From NCBI GenBank assembly GCA_030619245.1, contig JAUXBS010000024.1, positions 1-9,804 of the forward strand: a stretch of 9,804 bases of DNA, written 5' to 3'. The first letter of the stretch is position 1. Each line of letters starts with the position of its first letter. The DNA comes from Clostridia bacterium (GTDB lineage: Bacteria > UBA6262 > WVXT01 > JAUXBS01). Below are positions 6,558 to 9,804 of this stretch, piece after piece. Below the pieces are notes generated by a model. That model made no database searches. It had not been told where the DNA came from and saw only the letters and a list, made by a program, of their open reading frames with translations. The translations under genes and the position numbers were made by a program.

Positions 6558-8016
6558 ATCTCCTATTGACGACCTGATTTCCCAGAGGAAGCAGAAACTG
6601 GAGAAACTCGTGGAGAAGGGGATTGAGGTATACCCGAATAAGTACAGCGCGACTCACCTTATCGGGGATATCGTGGAAAAAGGCAGGAAGCTTGAAGGGG
6701 AGACGGTTTCCGCGCGCGGCAGGATTGTTTCCATGAGGAAGATGGGCAAGGCGAGTTTTATTAATATCAAGGATATGACAGGCAGGATTCAGGCATACTT
6801 GAAAAGCGATGACGTTGGCGAGGAAAACTACAAGACATTCAAGTTGCTTGATATAGGGGATTTTATAGGGCTCTCCGGAAAGATGTTCTATACCAAGACG
6901 GGGGAATTCACAATTCATGCCGGGGCACTGACCCCTCTTGCCAAGTCACTGCGGCCCCTGCCGGAGAAATGGCATGGGCTCAAGGACGTTGAAACCAGGT
7001 ACAGGCAAAGGTACGTTGACCTTATAGTGAACGATGAAGTCAGGAAGGTTTTTGAATGCAGGAGCAGGATAATACAGGTAATAAGGGAGTTTCTTGATAA
7101 AAGGGGGTTTCTTGAAGTTGAAACTCCCATGATGCAGTCCATCGCGGGCGGCGCCAGGGCAAAACCGTTTATCACGCACCATGAATCGCTTGATATGGAT
7201 TTATACCTCCGTATTGCCCCGGAACTTTATCTGAAGCGCCTCGTGGTCGGGGGGTTTGAAAAGGTATATGAGATTAACAGGAACTTCAGGAACGAAGGTA
7301 TCTCCACGAAGCATAACCCTGAGTTTACCATGCTTGAAGTATATAACGCCTACACCGATTATACAAGTATGATGGAAATGTGCGAGTTGTTATTCGCTTC
7401 CATTGCCGGAGAGCTTTCCGGCAAGCTGGAAGCGCCGTTTAAGGAAAGGGTGATTAGTTTAAAGACTCCCTGGAAACGGGTGTCTTTGTACGATATATTA
7501 AGGGAGAAAACCGGCAGGGATTTTTCAAAGGTAAACAGCAGGGCCGGGATGGCGGAATTAGCCGACAGCCTGGGGGTTAAGTACGCGGAAGGCAACGGTG
7601 AGTTCAAAATACTTGACCATGTATTTGAGGCTTTTGTCCAGCCGGATTTAATTGAGCCTGTTTTCATTACAGACTATCCGTCAAAACATTCACCTCTTGC
7701 CAAGCCGAAAAAGGATAATCCTGAAATAGCCGAAAGGTTTGAGCTGTTTGTAAACGGGCAGGAAATCGCGAATGCTTACTCGGAGTTGAATGATCCTGTT
7801 CAGCAGAGGATGAGGATGGAGGAACAGGTCAAGGACAAGGAAACCAGGGAGGAAGGCGGGGAGGTTGATGATGATTATATCCGCGCCCTGGAGTACGGTA
7901 TGCCCCCGTGTTCGGGACTGGGGATAGGCATAGACAGGCTTGTGATGCTGTTTACGGGATTGTCTTCAATAAGGGATGTGATACTGTTTCCACAATTGAA
8001 GAAGGAAACTGAATAG
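6523..8016 (+). CDS. lysS: Lysyl-tRNA synthetase, class II
   Basis: The enzyme charges tRNA-Lys with lysine using ATP in the cytoplasm. The 497 residues match the usual length of bacterial class II LysRS. An N-terminal OB-fold anticodon-binding domain is visible at about 62-140 (SARGRIVSMRKMGKASFINI). Motif 1 surrounds FLEVETPMM (196-204), motif 2 is FRNEGISTKHNPEFTMLEVY (255-274), and motif 3 is GLGIGIDRLVMLFTG (465-479). Lysine-pocket segments such as NGQEIANAYSELND (411-424) are present. The start at ATG 6523 has GGAAGG (6511-6516) 6 nt upstream and lies inside the end of the HEAT gene in another frame, so the two are probably co-translated. The stop is TAG. The spacer after it is about 240 bp and contains a repeat element, suggesting that lolC is expressed at least partly on its own. 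Confidence 0.97.
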   Translation: MQESREKSKTNKSPIDDLISQRKQKLEKLVEKGIEVYPNKYSATHLIGDIVEKGRKLEGETVSARGRIVSMRKMGKASFINIKDMTGRIQAYLKSDDVGEENYKTFKLLDIGDFIGLSGKMFYTKTGEFTIHAGALTPLAKSLRPLPEKWHGLKDVETRYRQRYVDLIVNDEVRKVFECRSRIIQVIREFLDKRGFLEVETPMMQSIAGGARAKPFITHHESLDMDLYLRIAPELYLKRLVVGGFEKVYEINRNFRNEGISTKHNPEFTMLEVYNAYTDYTSMMEMCELLFASIAGELSGKLEAPFKERVISLKTPWKRVSLYDILREKTGRDFSKVNSRAGMAELADSLGVKYAEGNGEFKILDHVFEAFVQPDLIEPVFITDYPSKHSPLAKPKKDNPEIAERFELFVNGQEIANAYSELNDPVQQRMRMEEQVKDKETREEGGEVDDDYIRALEYGMPPCSGLGIGIDRLVMLFTGLSSIRDVILFPQLKKETE

Positions 8017-8055
8017 AGGGTGTATCCCCGCATTTGCAAAATAGAAAAAGAGAAA

Positions 8056-8179
8056 GGGGTCAGGTCTTTACATTTTACAAAAGCTGAATTAGTCGAGCGA
8101 TTAATTATCAGCCATTAATCAGGCATGTTAAACAAAATTGCTTATTGCCATTTTTTGTTAAATGTCGAGACCTGACCCC
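8056..8179. repeat. 124-bp terminal-inverted-repeat element, copy A (lysS-lolC spacer)
   Basis: The element runs from GGGGTCAGGTCTTTACATTT to AAATGTCGAGACCTGACCCC. The ends pair over about 27 bp with three mismatches. Inside is a further perfect dyad, GATTAAT (8099-8105) and ATTAATC (8114-8120). No open reading frame or target-site duplication is apparent. By hand count it matches copy B (9501-9624) at about 90 of 124 ungapped positions when one copy is inverted, against about 71 in direct orientation. It resembles a MITE or REP/BIME-type non-autonomous repeat; the mobilising enzyme is not in the window. Transcripts through it would form a long hairpin. Confidence 0.85.
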
Positions 8180-8199
8180 TGCGATTGATAAAGTATAAT
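8172..8199 (+). promoter_or_regulatory. Candidate lolC promoter with the -35 inside the repeat end
   Basis: CTGACC (8172-8177, 4/6 to TTGACA) lies in the terminal bases of repeat copy A. It is 16 bp upstream of a perfect TATAAT (8194-8199). A start near 8206 would give a leader of about 50 nt before the lolC ATG. The same ATAAA-TATAATAGATGTT block recurs upstream of lolD (9644-9661), which supports function, although the spacing to the repeat end differs there. Confidence 0.4.
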
Positions 8200-8258
8200 A
8201 GATGTTGAAAAGGGGTTCACAAATACGGGAATACACTCCTGAATAGGAAAGCTGTTTT

Positions 8259-9500
8259 ATGGGTTATGAACTGTTTGTAAGTTTAAGGTATTTAAGGGCA
8301 AAAAGGAAACATGTTTTTATATCGGTGATTTCTTTTATTTCAATTGGCGGCGTTGCCCTGGGTGTTGCCGCTCTTATGATTACCCTTTCCATAATGAACG
8401 GGTTCCAGCTTGATATAAAGAAGAAAATAGTCGCCAATAGTTCCGATATAGTTATTATTAACCAGGATAATGCGGGATTAAGCGACGTGAAGGCGGTAAG
8501 GGAAAAGGCAGAGGCGGTATCCGATGTTATTGCAACGTCTCCGTTTGTTCTGGGACAGGTGATGTTGAAGTACCGGGACAGCGCGTCGGGCGCCGTTATC
8601 AAGGGCATTATCCCGGAATTAACAAACAGGGTTCTGGACATTGAAAGTAATACAAAGATTGGAGACTTTTCACGTTTGTCCGAAGACAAGGCAGGTTCAA
8701 TCGGCGGCAGGGCAGGCATAGTGCTTGGCTGCGAACTGGCAAGGAACCTGGGAGTTACGCTGGGCAAGACCATATCGGTGATGTCGCCTTCGGGAAAGGC
8801 AACTCACCTTGGTTTTATACCCCGTATTAAAAGGTTCCGGGTTATAGGGATTTTTGATTCGGGCATGTATGAATATGACAGTAGCCTGGGCTATGTTTCA
8901 ATGGCGGTTGCTAAGGAAATGTTCGGTATGGGAGGGAAGGTCTCCGGGATAGAAGTGAAAATAAAGGATATGTTCAGCGCGGGAAGGGTTGCCTCCAAAA
9001 TACAGGATGAACTTGGCTATCCCTACTGGGTAAGGAGCTGGATTGATACTAACAGGAATCTTTTTTCGGCGCTTAAACTTGAAAAATTTGTGATGGCAAT
9101 AGTTCTGATACTGATTGTCCTGGTTGCCGCATTTAATATAGTATGCACTCTGATAATGATGACGCTGGAAAAAACGCGGGACATTGGTGTATTGAAGGCA
9201 ATGGGGGCAAAGAACGGCAGTATAATGAATATTTTCATTTTCCAGGGGGCTGTAATAGGGGTCATCGGCACGTTTATCGGAACGGTTTCGGGATATATTA
9301 TATGTCGTTTAATAGACAGGTATGAATTTATAAAATTACCCGCGGAAGTCTATTACCTGAGTACGGTTCCGGTCAGAATACAGGTAAATGACATTCTGTT
9401 TATCTGTATTGGCGCGATTTTAGTCAGCCTGTTATCAACGATATACCCGGCGCTCCAGGCTTCAAAACTGGACCCCTGCGAGGCAATCAGGCATTATTAA
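8259..9500 (+). CDS. lolC: Lipoprotein-releasing ABC transporter permease, LolC/LolE family
   Basis: This is the inner-membrane permease that extracts mature lipoproteins from the inner membrane and hands them to LolA, driven by the ATPase LolD encoded next. The 413 residues show the family layout. A cytoplasmic start (SLRYLRAKRK) leads into TM1 (19-45, with GGVALGVAALMITLSIMNGF). A large periplasmic MacB-like domain (about 47-270) follows, and then an FtsX-type domain with TM2 (276-302), TM3 (325-350) and TM4 (377-398). The coupling region EKTRDIGVLKAMGAK (304-318) and the C-terminal YPALQASKLDPCEAIRHY are hallmarks. Only one permease gene is seen here, so it may act as a homodimer or pair with a LolE outside the window. 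The ATG at 8259 has AGGAAAG (8245-8251) 7 nt upstream. The stop TAA is immediately followed by repeat copy B. Confidence 0.93.
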   Translation: MGYELFVSLRYLRAKRKHVFISVISFISIGGVALGVAALMITLSIMNGFQLDIKKKIVANSSDIVIINQDNAGLSDVKAVREKAEAVSDVIATSPFVLGQVMLKYRDSASGAVIKGIIPELTNRVLDIESNTKIGDFSRLSEDKAGSIGGRAGIVLGCELARNLGVTLGKTISVMSPSGKATHLGFIPRIKRFRVIGIFDSGMYEYDSSLGYVSMAVAKEMFGMGGKVSGIEVKIKDMFSAGRVASKIQDELGYPYWVRSWIDTNRNLFSALKLEKFVMAIVLILIVLVAAFNIVCTLIMMTLEKTRDIGVLKAMGAKNGSIMNIFIFQGAVIGVIGTFIGTVSGYIICRLIDRYEFIKLPAEVYYLSTVPVRIQVNDILFICIGAILVSLLSTIYPALQASKLDPCEAIRHY

Positions 9501-9624
9501 GGGGTCAGGCCTTTACATTTTACAAAATGTAGCAACAAGCATTTTTCTATGTTAAACTTAATTATTGGCAGTTAATCGATAAGTAGAGACATACAGATTT
9601 TGTAAAATGTCAAGGCCTGACCCC
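9501..9624. repeat. 124-bp terminal-inverted-repeat element, copy B (lolC-lolD spacer)
   Basis: It starts at the base after the lolC stop codon and ends with GGCCTGACCCC. The two ends are complementary over 28 bp with one mismatch (GGGGTCAGGCCTTTACATTT and on to ACAAAAT). Each tip also contains its own small dyad (ACATTTT-AC-AAAATGT at the left; ATTTT-GT-AAAAT at the right), as REP-type hairpins do. Its length equals that of copy A, and its interior matches copy A only when inverted, for example AGCAACAAGC here against GGCAATAAGC on the other strand of copy A. No coding potential was found. Confidence 0.87.
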
Positions 9625-9735
9625 TGTGATTAACTGTGATTAATAAAATATAATAGATGTTAAAGTAAATTTTCGGTCATAAGGAGTTTACAAATACAGG
9701 GATGTACTCATTCGATGTTATGGAGTAAATGAAAA
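9625..9735 (+). promoter_or_regulatory. lolD leader, related to the lolC leader; candidate -10 TATAAT
   Basis: After repeat copy B comes a short tandem duplication (TGTGATTAA, C, TGTGATTAA, 9625-9643), then a TATAAT (9649-9654) inside TATAATAGATGTT. Further on, GTTTACAAATACAGGGATGT (9687-9706) parallels GTTCACAAATACGGGAATAC before lolC. No good -35 is visible at the normal distance. GGAG (9722-9725) is the probable ribosome binding site of lolD. It is a candidate promoter/leader rather than a proven one. Confidence 0.4.
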
Positions 9736-9804
9736 ATGGACGGTATGGTTCTTGAGGCCAGGAATGTGCATAAGAGTTTTTACCAGGGAAACAGGGAAGT
9801 AAAA
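9736..9804 (+). CDS. lolD: LolD-type ABC transporter ATPase (5' end only)
   Basis: Only 23 codons are present before the window ends. They read MDGMVLEARNVHKSFYQG followed by NREVK, which matches the start of LolD-family ATPases (LEARN-hKsY-G-eVkVL), where the first strand and the A-loop aromatic precede the Walker A motif. LolD hydrolyses ATP to drive lipoprotein extraction by LolC/E, and its position right after a LolC-type permease supports the call. The ATG at 9736 has GGAG 10 nt upstream; the in-frame ATG at 9745 is an alternative start. The overlapping ATG at 9729 reaches a stop after eight codons. Walker motifs lie outside the window, so a different ABC ATPase of the MacB/LolD group cannot be excluded. 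Confidence 0.85.
   Translation, partial: MDGMVLEARNVHKSFYQGNREVK

Noticed and set aside
8017..8055. Terminator directly after lysS
   Set aside because: Only a very short GGG/CCC pairing and no T run; no credible stem-loop before the repeat element begins.
8237..8248. TCCT-gaat-AGGA stem hiding the lolC ribosome binding site
   Set aside because: Only 4 bp long, which is expected by chance, and the counterpart upstream of lolD lacks it.
8056..9624. CRISPR-like array from the repeated GGGGTCAGG blocks
   Set aside because: The units are paired inverted tips of two separate 124-bp elements about 1.3 kb apart, without regular spacers.

Overview
The window is a stretch of bacterial chromosome with every gene on the + strand. 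The organism is a diderm (Gram-negative type): it carries apolipoprotein N-acyltransferase (lnt) and an outer-membrane lipoprotein release system (lolC, lolD). The lineage cannot be fixed from sequence alone. The order prfB/lnt, lysS, lolC, lolD is one I associate with Deltaproteobacteria-like and candidate-phylum (for example Omnitrophota-like) genomes, where bamA often follows. The many AGG/AGA arginine codons and the numerous GGGGTCAGG-type repeat tips also suggest an uncultured candidate-phylum bacterium. This is inference at low confidence.

Layout. 1-2591: secA, the Sec translocase motor, lacking only its extreme 5' end. 2641-4203: lnt, which finishes lipoprotein maturation; three repeat-tip footprints lie at its start, in its middle and at its 3' end. 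4193-5309: prfB (release factor 2), overlapping lnt and read through a programmed +1 frameshift at an in-frame UGA. 5310-5472: an AT-rich spacer with a candidate promoter and a 38-bp near-perfect palindrome. 5473-5667: an unrecognised small secreted or membrane protein of 64 residues with no ATG, GTG or TTG start in a usable place (ACG is the best candidate). It is coupled by ATGA to 5664-6557, a two-TM protein with a coiled coil and HEAT-like repeats. 6523-8016: lysS (class II lysyl-tRNA synthetase), overlapping the HEAT gene by 35 bp. 8056-8179 and 9501-9624: two 124-bp terminal-inverted-repeat elements, one before lolC and one between lolC and lolD. 8259-9500: lolC/E-type permease. 9736 to the edge: the first 23 codons of lolD.

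How the genes fit together. SecA exports prolipoproteins, Lnt completes their acylation, and LolC/LolD extracts them towards the outer membrane. RF2 and LysRS are translation housekeeping genes within the same cluster. The small protein and the HEAT membrane protein are the only parts without a known role; their coupling and position suggest an envelope-related two-gene module.

The most unusual material is the small-ORF/HEAT pair with its palindromic leader, and the repeat family. Its full copies sit in opposite orientations in front of two consecutive lol genes whose leaders otherwise resemble each other in direct orientation. Tip-like remnants appear to supply the Shine-Dalgarno of lnt and some of its codons. 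No tRNA, rRNA, CRISPR array or transposase gene was seen.
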